Shown here: positions 1 through 6,966 of the stretch, one piece after another
Layout: every line of letters begins with the position of its first letter
Numbering within the stretch: position 1 is the first letter of the stretch
From: DATJBC01 sp035515515
Lineage (GTDB): Bacteria; Actinomycetota; Acidimicrobiia; Acidimicrobiales; UBA8190
NCBI GenBank assembly: GCA_035515515.1
Contig: DATJBC010000177.1
Span: forward strand, 1 to 23,007
Reading direction: 5' to 3'
Length of the DNA: 23,007 nucleotides
Program-made: the position numbers and the translations under genes
Notes under the pieces: generated by a model
What the model was told of the DNA's origin: nothing
The model's database searches: none
The model's input: only the letters and a program-made list of their open reading frames with translations

Positions 1-1972
1 ACACCTTCTCCCAGGCCTGCAAGATGGGATCCCGCGTCCCGGTCAGGCCGGTCACGTCGTAGAAGGTCATCTGCCCCGAGTACGCGTTCACGATGAGCTT
101 GACCGAGTTGCGCACGTAGTTGAACGTCTGCTGGAGGCCGCTCGAGAAGGGCAGCGACGACGTGTCGACGTTCTGGGCGTACGGGTAGTTGTCGGTGGTG
201 GTGTAGGCGTCGAGGACCCAGTAGATCTGGCCGTTGGACAGGACGGGGTAGGGGTCGGAGTCATAGGACAGGAACGGGGCCGCCTTGTTCGCCATCTGCG
301 TGATGTCGCGCACGAACATGATCCGCGAGTGGCTGGTCACCAGGTCCGAGACGAGCAGGTTGAAGTCGTTGAAGCGGATGGCGAATGCCGCCTTCACGAG
401 GAAGTTCTTGAGCTGCACCCCCCCGCCACCGCGGTAGGTGCTCGCCGTCGGGGTGCCCGACGCGCCCGTGTAGTCGATCTCGGGCTGGCGGGTGTTGCCC
501 AGGACGTAGTCGGCGTCGCCCCCGTTGGGGTTGGCCACCCCGAAGTAGACCCGGGGCTGGGCGATCTGGGGTGCGCCCCCCGAGGACACGGGCGGGACGG
601 CGGAGATGTCGAACGACGGCTGCGACCCGTTGGACGAGTTGGACGGCGCCAGGACCATGCCGTAGCCGTGGGTGTACTGCAGATGCGTGTTCACCCACCC
701 CTGGGAGGGCAGGTCACTGTCGTTGACCTGGCGGACCCCCACCACCATCGGGGTCAGCGAGCCGCCGATCGAGTAGCGGTCGACGGCCAGGGTGTTGAAC
801 GAGTAGTAGGAGTGGGTCGCTTGCAGCTTGGTGAACGTGCTCGCCGTCTGGGTGGGGTCCCACAGCTGCACGTTCCCCAGCGTGGCCGCGTTGGTGCCCG
901 CATCGGCCGCGGTGAGGGTCTGGGTGGCCTTGAAGCTGTCCCGGGTGACGCCGTTGATGCCCACCGCGGCGCGCGTGGCGGCGATGTTGCGGGCGATGTA
1001 CGGCTTCTCCAGGACGTCCTCGGCCGGCTTGACCTTCACCGCCTGGATGATGGTGGGGACGATGACCCCGATGACGAGCGCCACGAACGCCCACAGGCCC
1101 ACGGCCAGCACGGGCAGGGCCCACCCCCGGCGCCGGATGTTGATGAGCAGGATGATGGCGGCCAGGACCGAGATCCAGATGAGGAGGGTGAGGGCGGGCA
1201 GCCGGGCGTGCGCGTCGGTGTAGGTGACGCCCTGCACGAACCCGTTCTGGCCGAGGTCCAGCTTGTAGCGGGCGTAGTAGTAGCCCACCGCCTTGACCAC
1301 GGCCATGGCCGCCAGGAGCACCGAGATGTGCACCTTGACCTGGGGGGCGACGCTGGGCGTGCCCGACTGGATGCGGACCCCGCCGTTCAGGTAGTGCGCC
1401 ACGAGGGTGAAGATGGCCACCACCACGAGCACCACGAAGGCCCAGCTGATGACGAAGGACAGGAACGGCAGCTTGAACATGAAGAACCCGACGTTCTTGT
1501 GGAACTGCGGGTCCGAGGAGGCGAACGAGCCCCCGTTCACGAAGAGGAGCCAGTTCTGCCACTGCCCGATCGCCCCCGAGGCGGCGATGAGGGCGACGAT
1601 GACCGAGACGATCGTGCGCACCAACCGGGCGCGCGGAGCCACGCGATGCTGGTAGCGGCGCACGAGCTCGTCCTCGGGGCCCAGCGCCAGCTCGCTCGGC
1701 GCCAGCCGGTCCACGACGGCCAGGTTCACCCACAGCAGCACGAAGAAGACGGCGGCGAACCCGAGGAAGAGGCCCGCTTTGACCACGACCAGGCGCCGCC
1801 ACACGCCGGCCAGGTGCACCGACCCGAACCAGAGGTAGTCGGTGTAGAAGGTGGCGATCGTGCGCACCGACGCAATGAGGACCACCAGGACGACGATGGC
1901 GACGATGAGCCAGAACCGGCCCCGCCGCACCACGCGCTGGGGCCGGCGGGGAAGGTCCTGCGGGGCACGCAC
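1..1972 (-). CDS. UPF0182 family membrane protein (3' end outside window)
   Basis: Partial: 657 codons are visible and the gene runs off the left edge; family members are about 900-1000 residues. I translated the reverse strand directly. The N-terminal third has about seven hydrophobic segments (roughly residues 20-41, 62-87, 118-133, 168-193, 212-230, 258-278, 284-308), followed by a long polar, presumably extracytoplasmic domain rich in Asn, Ser, Thr and Tyr, including HSYYSFN and WVNTHLQYTHGYG. This layout and these motifs are typical of UPF0182 (COG1615), whose molecular function is unknown. The GTG start at 1972 is the first start codon in frame after the upstream stop. It lies 8 bases after a TAGGCT -10 box and has no Shine-Dalgarno, so leaderless translation is likely. 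The preceding DivIVA-like gene ends 11 bases away on the same strand. Identity is secure; function is not. Confidence 0.9.
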   Translation of the reverse strand, partial: MRAPQDLPRRPQRVVRRGRFWLIVAIVVLVVLIASVRTIATFYTDYLWFGSVHLAGVWRRLVVVKAGLFLGFAAVFFVLLWVNLAVVDRLAPSELALGPEDELVRRYQHRVAPRARLVRTIVSVIVALIAASGAIGQWQNWLLFVNGGSFASSDPQFHKNVGFFMFKLPFLSFVISWAFVVLVVVAIFTLVAHYLNGGVRIQSGTPSVAPQVKVHISVLLAAMAVVKAVGYYYARYKLDLGQNGFVQGVTYTDAHARLPALTLLIWISVLAAIILLINIRRRGWALPVLAVGLWAFVALVIGVIVPTIIQAVKVKPAEDVLEKPYIARNIAATRAAVGINGVTRDSFKATQTLTAADAGTNAATLGNVQLWDPTQTASTFTKLQATHSYYSFNTLAVDRYSIGGSLTPMVVGVRQVNDSDLPSQGWVNTHLQYTHGYGMVLAPSNSSNGSQPSFDISAVPPVSSGGAPQIAQPRVYFGVANPNGGDADYVLGNTRQPEIDYTGASGTPTASTYRGGGGVQLKNFLVKAAFAIRFNDFNLLVSDLVTSHSRIMFVRDITQMANKAAPFLSYDSDPYPVLSNGQIYWVLDAYTTTDNYPYAQNVDTSSLPFSSGLQQTFNYVRNSVKLIVNAYSGQMTFYDVTGLTGTRDPILQAWEKV

Positions 1973-1980
1973 GATGCGGC

Positions 1981-1986
1981 AGCCTA
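1981..1986 (-). promoter_or_regulatory. Putative leaderless -10 box (TAGGCT) of the UPF0182 gene
   Basis: TAGGCT on the minus strand, followed by 8 bases and the GTG at 1972. The first three bases of the hexamer are also the TAG stop codon of the upstream DivIVA-like gene. It matches the actinobacterial TANNNT consensus and is repeated in front of several other genes here. No convincing -35 was seen. Confidence 0.5.
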
Positions 1987-3918
1987 GGCGTCGGCGGGCG
2001 TGAGCAGGCACCGGCAACCGGCGTGCGCCGGCGGGTGCGGGTGGCCCGTGGGGAACGACTCGCCCGAAGGGACCGGTCCTGCCAAAGCGTTGTCATCGCA
2101 GTCGGGGCACTGCGCGCTGCCGTCGTCGACCACCCACCGCAGCGGAGTGCCCACGGGGACTGCGGCCAGCGCGGCCCGGCCGAAGGCGTACACGGCGTGG
2201 TCGCCGGCCAGGCGCTCGGTGCGCGCGCCCTTCCACTCGCGGTAGGCCGCCCCGACGAGCTCCACCAGGGCCGCCTCGTCGCCCGACTCCACCGACGGCC
2301 CCTCGTCCTCGAGCCGGCGGCGCAGCGGCGACACGATGTCGGACGCCAGCTCCCTGGCGACGTCCTCGACGCCGGGCGCCTCGTCGGCCTTCCCGCCCGC
2401 GAAGCCCGCACCGGCGCGCGCCACGTCGATCAGTTGCAGGGCCACGGCGCGCACGTAGCGCTGGGTGTGCTCCTCCTCGGTGGGCAGCACCCCGGGCGCC
2501 CACCCGCCCTTGGCCCGCAACCGGTCGAGCACGTCGTTCTGGTCGTCCTGCAGGGCCCGCTTGAGGCGTCGCGCCAGGGCCGCCACGAGCGGCCCGAGCA
2601 CCTCGTCGCGCCGGGCCACCACGGGGTCCGGGGTGCGCCCGTCGGCGGCCTCCTCGCCTTCGGACACCGCGGCGGGCGGCGCCGCCTCGCCGGCGGGCGC
2701 GCCCGCCGGGGGGGCGGCGGAGCTGGGGGCGGGGACGCGCCCGGGCGCCTTGACGGTGACCCCTCCTCCTCCGGCGCCCGAGCGGGCCGGGGCCTTGTCG
2801 GCGCCCTTCTGGGGCCGGGCGGTGCGGGGCGGGTTGGGGCTGAGCACGGTCACCGACTCGACGACCTCCCCGGCGCCGCCGGGCGGGGCCCCCGGCGCCG
2901 GCGCGGCCCCCCGGGCCCGGGCGGGCCCTCGCCCCGCGTCGGGGCCCTGGGCCCCCGCGGACACGCCGTTGCCCCCCGGCGCGGGGGACGGTGCCGCCTC
3001 GGCGGGAGGATCGCCGGCCGGGCCGGCCAGGGCGTGGGCCTCGGCCCGCAGCCGGGCGAACAGCTCGTCGACCGACGGACGGCGCTGCGGCCCGGCGGGC
3101 CCCGGCTCGCCCTCGGCCCCGGCGACGCCGAGCACCTCGGCCCCGGCGACGTCGGACAGCTCCTCCTGCGCGGCCTGCCGCCCCGCCGCCTCGGCAGCGA
3201 GGCGCGCTTCGTCCTCGGCGCGGAACAGCTCGTCGGTGATGGTGTCGACGGCGTGGCGCACGTCGCCGATGGTCTCGGCCAGGCGCTCGCGCCCGGCGCG
3301 CAGCTGCTCGATCTGGCTGTGCAGCACGCGCCGCCGCCGGGCCAGGTCGGCGAGGACCCGTGCGCGCAGTTCCTGCGCTTCTTGCACCATGGCCCGGCAC
3401 TCCGCCCGGGCCTGGGCCATGAGCGCCTCGGCTTCGAGCTTGGCCCCCTCCAGCTTGGCGGCCGCTTCCTCCTGGGCGCGCCGGCGCAACTCGGTGGCGG
3501 CCGCTTCGGACTGCGCGGCGCGCTCCGAGGCGTTCTGCTCGGTGCGCCGCTGGAGCTGGTCGGCCTCCTCCTGGGCCTGGGTGCGCAGCCGCAGCGCCTC
3601 GCTGTCGGCGCGCGCCACGAGCTCGGCGGCGGCGTCGTGGGCCGATCGCAGGACCCGCGCCGTCTCCTGGCCCAGGGCGGCGGTCAGCGTGGCCTCGTCG
3701 AGGACGGGGTTGGCCGCCCGGTGCTCGGCGTCGGCCACGGCGCGCCGCATCTCGTGCTCACGGTCCGCCGCAGCCGACAGCTCCCGTGCCACGTGCTCGA
3801 GGAAGGCCCGCACCTCGGCGGGGTCGAATCCCCGGCGCGTGGTGGCGAAGGTGTGGCGGGCCACCTCGTCGGGGTGCATGCGGGCCGTCGACGCGATCGT
3901 GACCCGGTCCTCTGGCAT
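1984..3918 (-). CDS. DivIVA-domain coiled-coil protein with Cys/His-rich, Mu-F-like C-terminus
   Basis: 644 residues from the ATG at 3918; an upstream ATG at 3948 would add ten Arg-rich residues, but a TAGGCT box 7 bases before 3918 favours the shorter form. Residues about 15-50 match the DivIVA/Wag31 N-terminus (HPDEVARHTF..RRGFDPAEVRAFLE), which senses membrane curvature at poles and septa. Residues about 50-255 form a long Ala/Glu/Arg coiled coil. Residues about 265-430 are Pro/Gly/Ala-rich and probably disordered. Residues about 435-644 are folded-looking and end with C604-P-D-C607, several His (626, 628, 632) and C635-R-C637. That Cys-pair to H..A..CRC arrangement resembles the tail of phage Mu F/SPP1 gp7-type minor head proteins (inference). 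A cytoplasmic scaffold at the membrane is likely. There is no transmembrane segment. The true role is unknown. Confidence 0.8.
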   Translation of the reverse strand: MPEDRVTIASTARMHPDEVARHTFATTRRGFDPAEVRAFLEHVARELSAAADREHEMRRAVADAEHRAANPVLDEATLTAALGQETARVLRSAHDAAAELVARADSEALRLRTQAQEEADQLQRRTEQNASERAAQSEAAATELRRRAQEEAAAKLEGAKLEAEALMAQARAECRAMVQEAQELRARVLADLARRRRVLHSQIEQLRAGRERLAETIGDVRHAVDTITDELFRAEDEARLAAEAAGRQAAQEELSDVAGAEVLGVAGAEGEPGPAGPQRRPSVDELFARLRAEAHALAGPAGDPPAEAAPSPAPGGNGVSAGAQGPDAGRGPARARGAAPAPGAPPGGAGEVVESVTVLSPNPPRTARPQKGADKAPARSGAGGGGVTVKAPGRVPAPSSAAPPAGAPAGEAAPPAAVSEGEEAADGRTPDPVVARRDEVLGPLVAALARRLKRALQDDQNDVLDRLRAKGGWAPGVLPTEEEHTQRYVRAVALQLIDVARAGAGFAGGKADEAPGVEDVARELASDIVSPLRRRLEDEGPSVESGDEAALVELVGAAYREWKGARTERLAGDHAVYAFGRAALAAVPVGTPLRWVVDDGSAQCPDCDDNALAGPVPSGESFPTGHPHPPAHAGCRCLLTPADA

Positions 3919-3925
3919 GGGCCAG

Positions 3926-3931
3926 AGCCTA
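3926..3931 (-). promoter_or_regulatory. Putative leaderless -10 box (TAGGCT) of the DivIVA-like gene
   Basis: TAGGCT on the minus strand followed by CTGGCCC (7 bases) and the ATG at 3918. There is no Shine-Dalgarno between them. This spacing puts the transcription start at or next to the A of the ATG. Confidence 0.55.
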
Positions 3932-3987
3932 CGACGCGGCGCGCACACGCGGCGGCCCGGCGTGCACGGGGGGCGCGCCCGGGCTGC

Positions 3988-5160
3988 TCAGCTCCAGGGG
4001 GAGTGCTGCCAGTCGGTGGGGACGCGGTGCCCGCCGGGGCCCGCCGGCGGTCCCGACGCGGCGGAGCCCAGGTGCCCCCCCAGGCGCTCGAGGTCCCGGA
4101 GCGCCTGTCCCACGGTCGACACGGCGTACACCCGCAGCCGGGACGTCGCCATGGAACGGGCCACCGACAGCTCCTGGGGCGGTACGAAGAACACCGAGGC
4201 GCCGGCGTTCTGCACCGCCACGGTCTTCTGCTTGACGCCACCCACGTCCCCCACCGAGCCGTCGGGCCGGATGGTGCCCGTGGCGGCGATCGTCCGGCCC
4301 CCCGTGAGCCCGCCGCCGCTGATGGTGTTGATGACCCCCAGGGTGAAGGCCAGCCCGGCGGAGGGGCCCCCGATGTTGTCGCTGTTGATCTTGACGTCGA
4401 AGGGGAAGTCGTAGGAGGGCTGGGTCCCCATGCCGGCGATGGGGACCGATGGGTCGCCCACGCCCAGGAACGCCACGCGCCTGTGGTCCTCCACCGTCGA
4501 CGACAGGCGCACCCGCACCGCGTGCCCCGGCGTGGGCGCGGCGATGGACCCCACCTGGAGGGTGACGGTGTCACCGGGATGGTGGGAGATGATGGCGTCG
4601 CGGAAGGCGTCGGGCGACGTGGTCGGGGTGCCGTCCACCGACGTGACGACGTCGCCCACCTTCAGCGCGTGCCAGGCCGGCGACGTCGGGTCGGTGACGT
4701 AGACGGTCACGCCCACGTCGTGCTCGGGCACCGAGTAGCCCAGCTGGCGCAACGCCACGGCGTGCGCGGTCATCTGCGACTCCTCCATGTCGACGGTGCC
4801 CTGGGCGTAGAACTCGCTCACGGGGAGGCCGCCGGTGATGGCGCCCGAGGGCACGATGTCGTCGTCGGCGTTGAGGTGGGAGAAGAGGTACCCGATCAGC
4901 TTGAGGTCGGTGGTCACCTCCACGTCGGTGAGCAGGATCTGGCCCTTGACGGCGTGCCGGTGCGCGGCCGGGACGGTGATGAGGCCGGCCACGGGCACGG
5001 CGTCGCCGGGCGACAGGACGGAGTAGGGCACGCTGATGAGCGAGGCGGCGATCACGAAGGCGGCCACCACCCCCACCACGCCGGCGACGACGGGCCAGCG
5101 GCGGCGGCGGCGCCGGGGGGGCGGCGCGGTGGCGGGCATGGTCGACTGGGGGGTGGTCAT
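3988..5160 (-). CDS. YlbL-type membrane-anchored PDZ / Lon-like serine protease
   Basis: 390 residues. A short Arg-rich cytoplasmic head (R16-R21) precedes one membrane segment at about residues 23-43, so the rest should be extracytoplasmic. Residues about 60-140 form the family's N-terminal region, about 145-205 a PDZ domain (LKVGDVVTSVDG), and about 225-370 a Lon-type (S16) proteolytic domain. The catalytic Ser is S267 in DNIGGPSAGLAF, and the Lys lies in GGVKQKTVA (K310 or K312). Both motifs are intact, so the enzyme should be active without an ATPase domain. B. subtilis YlbL and M. tuberculosis Rv3194c are the named relatives. The ATG at 5160 fits the basic head plus membrane anchor. It follows the same strand as the DivIVA-like gene with a 69-base gap. 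The neighbouring UPF0182 and DUF2342 genes are its usual companions. Confidence 0.9.
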   Translation of the reverse strand: MTTPQSTMPATAPPPRRRRRRWPVVAGVVGVVAAFVIAASLISVPYSVLSPGDAVPVAGLITVPAAHRHAVKGQILLTDVEVTTDLKLIGYLFSHLNADDDIVPSGAITGGLPVSEFYAQGTVDMEESQMTAHAVALRQLGYSVPEHDVGVTVYVTDPTSPAWHALKVGDVVTSVDGTPTTSPDAFRDAIISHHPGDTVTLQVGSIAAPTPGHAVRVRLSSTVEDHRRVAFLGVGDPSVPIAGMGTQPSYDFPFDVKINSDNIGGPSAGLAFTLGVINTISGGGLTGGRTIAATGTIRPDGSVGDVGGVKQKTVAVQNAGASVFFVPPQELSVARSMATSRLRVYAVSTVGQALRDLERLGGHLGSAASGPPAGPGGHRVPTDWQHSPWS

Positions 5161-5209
5161 GGGGCGCGGCGAGGGAAGGAATCGGGGTCACCAGCCTGCC
5201 ACGCTGGGT

Positions 5210-5869
5210 GTGCCCGGCCCGGGCGCCCCGGGGCGGGCGCCGGGCGCGGGCACGCCGGTGCGTGACGCCGTCCTGGCGGGCCACCGGGGCGACGCCGAGG
5301 GGGCGGACCGGCTGGCGGGCCACGACGACCCCGCGGTGCGGGCCGCGGCCCTGGCCGCCCTGGCGCGCGCCGGGGCCCTGGAGGCGGACCGGCTGGTGGC
5401 CGCCCTCTCGGACCCCGCGCCGCTCGTGCGCCGGCGGGCGTGCGCGCTGGCGGGGCGCGCCGTGCGGGACGCCCCGGACGCCGCCGTCGTGGAGGCCCTG
5501 GGGCGCGCCCTGGCGACGGATCCCGACGCGTCGGTGGTGGAGAGCGCGGCGTGGGCGCTGGGCGAGGCCGGGGCGGCGTGCGGGGACAGCCAGGTCGAGG
5601 GGCTGTGCGCCGTGGCGGCCGGCCACGGCGACGCGCTGTGCCGCGAGGCGGCCGTGGCCGCCCTGGGCGCCATCGGCGACCCCGCCGCCCTCGACACCGT
5701 GCTGGGCGCCACCGGGGACGTCGCCGCCGTCCGGCGCAGGGCGACGATCGCCCTGGCCGCCTTCGAGGGCCCCCGGGTGGACGAGGCGCTGCGCGCCGGG
5801 CTCACCGACCGCGACTGGCAGGTGCGCCAGGCGGCCGAGGACCTCCTCGGGCGCCAGGGGGGCGCCTGA
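5210..5869 (+). CDS. HEAT-repeat protein
   Basis: 219 residues from the GTG at 5210, built almost entirely of about six alpha-helical HEAT-type repeats from residue 17 onward. Repeated cores such as DPAVRAAALAALARAG, PLVRRRACALAG, SVVESAAWALGEAG, CREAAVAALGAIGD and WQVRQAAEDLLGR are visible. Proteins of this type are protein-binding scaffolds; PBS-lyase HEAT repeats are the closest general class. No catalytic residues, signal peptide or membrane segment are seen. The start is uncertain: GTG at 5210 or 5258 both work, and an ATG at 5159 overlaps the start codon of the divergent ylbL-like gene and would consume its promoter. It converges on mreB, sharing a hairpin over both stop codons. The partner is unknown. 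Confidence 0.75.
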   Translation: MPGPGAPGRAPGAGTPVRDAVLAGHRGDAEGADRLAGHDDPAVRAAALAALARAGALEADRLVAALSDPAPLVRRRACALAGRAVRDAPDAAVVEALGRALATDPDASVVESAAWALGEAGAACGDSQVEGLCAVAAGHGDALCREAAVAALGAIGDPAALDTVLGATGDVAAVRRRATIALAAFEGPRVDEALRAGLTDRDWQVRQAAEDLLGRQGGA

Positions 5870-5885
5870 GGGGCGACCTCAGGCG
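5863..5885. terminator. Bidirectional hairpin over two convergent stop codons
   Basis: A perfect 9-base stem, CGCCTGAGG (5863-5871) with CCTCAGGCG (5877-5885), and a GGCGA loop. The stem contains the TGA stop of the HEAT gene on one strand, and its other arm covers the TGA stop of mreB on the opposite strand. There is no U-tract, as is common for actinobacterial terminators. Confidence 0.6.
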
Positions 5886-6883
5886 TCGGCCGCCACGAAC
5901 AGCTGGCGCAGGGTGTCGAAGGACTCCAGGCACTGGCCCGCACCCAGGGCCACGCACTCGAGCGGGGTGTCCACCAGGTGCACGGGCACGGCCGTCTCGT
6001 TGGCCAGGCGCCGCGCCATGCCCCGCAGGAGGGCGCCGCCCCCCACCAGGTGGATGCCCTGGAAGATGATGTCCTGGGCCAGCTCGGGGGGGGCCGCCCC
6101 CAGGCAGTCGACGGCGGCGGCGATGATCTGGCGGACCTGGTCCTCGACGGCCGCCCGCACCTCGGCCGGCGACAGCACGACCGTCTTGGGCATCCCCGTC
6201 ATGAGCTCGCGGCCGCGCACCTCGGCCTTCATCTCGCCCCCGTAGGGGGCGGCCGACCCGATGGCCAGCTTGATCTCCTCGGCCGTGCGCTCGCCGATGG
6301 CGACGCCGTGCTCGCGCCGCACGAAGGTCTGGATGGCGGCGTCGATGTCGAAGCCCCCGCAGCGGATGGCCTCGGAGGCCACCACGCCCCCGAGCGAGAT
6401 CACCGCCGTCTCCGACGTGCCGCCGCCCACGTCCACCACCATGTTGCCGATGGGCTCGTGGATGGACAGCCCGGCCCCGATGGCCGCGGCCATGGGCTGC
6501 TCGATGAGATAGGCGGCGGAGGCCCCTGCCCGGCGCGTGGCCTCCTTCACGGCGCGCCGCTCGACGCTGGTGATGGCCGAGGGGACGCAGATGAGCACAC
6601 GCGGCCGGTTGAGGCGGGACACGCCGCAGCGGTGCAACAGGAGGCGGATCATGCGCTCGGTGACGTCGAAGTCGGTGATGGCTCCCTGGCGCAGCGGGCG
6701 CACGGCCACGATGTAGCCGGGCGTGCGGCCGATCATCTGCCACGCGTCCTGGCCCATGGCCAGCACCTCCTGGGTGCGCGTGTTCAGGGCGATCACCGTC
6801 GGCTCGTTCAGCACGATGCCCTTCCCCCGCGTGTAGACGAGGGTGTTGGCCGTGCCGAGGTCGATGGCGAGGTCCCTAGCCAC
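5879..6883 (-). CDS. mreB: Rod shape-determining protein MreB
   Basis: 334 residues, the usual MreB length. It is an actin-fold ATPase that polymerises under the membrane and guides lateral cell-wall synthesis. Phosphate-binding loop 1 is DLGTANT (residues 8-14), the catalytic Glu lies in LIEQPMAAAIG (E129), phosphate loop 2 is VDVGGGTSE (150-158), and the adenosine loop GGGALLRGM lies near residue 290. All motifs look functional. The start is GTG at 6883, with AGGG about 5 bases upstream and a TACGAT -10 candidate at 6912-6907. mreC, mreD or rodA are not adjacent, unlike the classic mreBCD operon. An Mbl/MreB-like paralogue cannot be excluded. It sits divergent to the pseudo-HtrA gene and close to a DivIVA-type protein, consistent with a cell-envelope cluster. 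Confidence 0.93.
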   Translation of the reverse strand: MARDLAIDLGTANTLVYTRGKGIVLNEPTVIALNTRTQEVLAMGQDAWQMIGRTPGYIVAVRPLRQGAITDFDVTERMIRLLLHRCGVSRLNRPRVLICVPSAITSVERRAVKEATRRAGASAAYLIEQPMAAAIGAGLSIHEPIGNMVVDVGGGTSETAVISLGGVVASEAIRCGGFDIDAAIQTFVRREHGVAIGERTAEEIKLAIGSAAPYGGEMKAEVRGRELMTGMPKTVVLSPAEVRAAVEDQVRQIIAAAVDCLGAAPPELAQDIIFQGIHLVGGGALLRGMARRLANETAVPVHLVDTPLECVALGAGQCLESFDTLRQLFVAADA

Positions 6884-6906
6884 GTCGCCCTGCCCGCACG
6901 GGCGCC

Positions 6907-6912
6907 ATCGTA
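6907..6912 (-). promoter_or_regulatory. Putative -10 box (TACGAT) of mreB
   Basis: TACGAT on the minus strand, 23 bases upstream of the GTG at 6883. It would give a short leader that includes the weak AGGG ribosome-binding site. No clear -35 was seen. It shares the 83-base divergent interval with the HtrA-like promoter. Confidence 0.35.
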
Positions 6913-6953
6913 CGGTGTGGCTCCCGCGACGTCCCTTCCGAAGGGCCCGCCGG

Positions 6954-6959
6954 TAACCT
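6954..6959 (+). promoter_or_regulatory. Putative leaderless -10 box (TAACCT) of the HtrA-like gene
   Basis: TAACCT followed by exactly 7 bases (CGGGCCG) and the ATG at 6967. No Shine-Dalgarno is present. The geometry matches the other leaderless candidates in this window. Confidence 0.5.
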
Positions 6960-6966
6960 CGGGCCG

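Noticed and set aside
329..1987. Open frame of 552 codons on the + strand
   Set aside because: Antisense to the UPF0182 gene; its translation is His/Asp/Gly/Arg-rich with no fold, a usual product of GC-rich DNA.
2023..5265. Open frame of 1080 codons on the + strand
   Set aside because: Antisense to the DivIVA-like and YlbL-like genes, which have recognisable domains; composition is low-complexity Gly/Arg/Pro.
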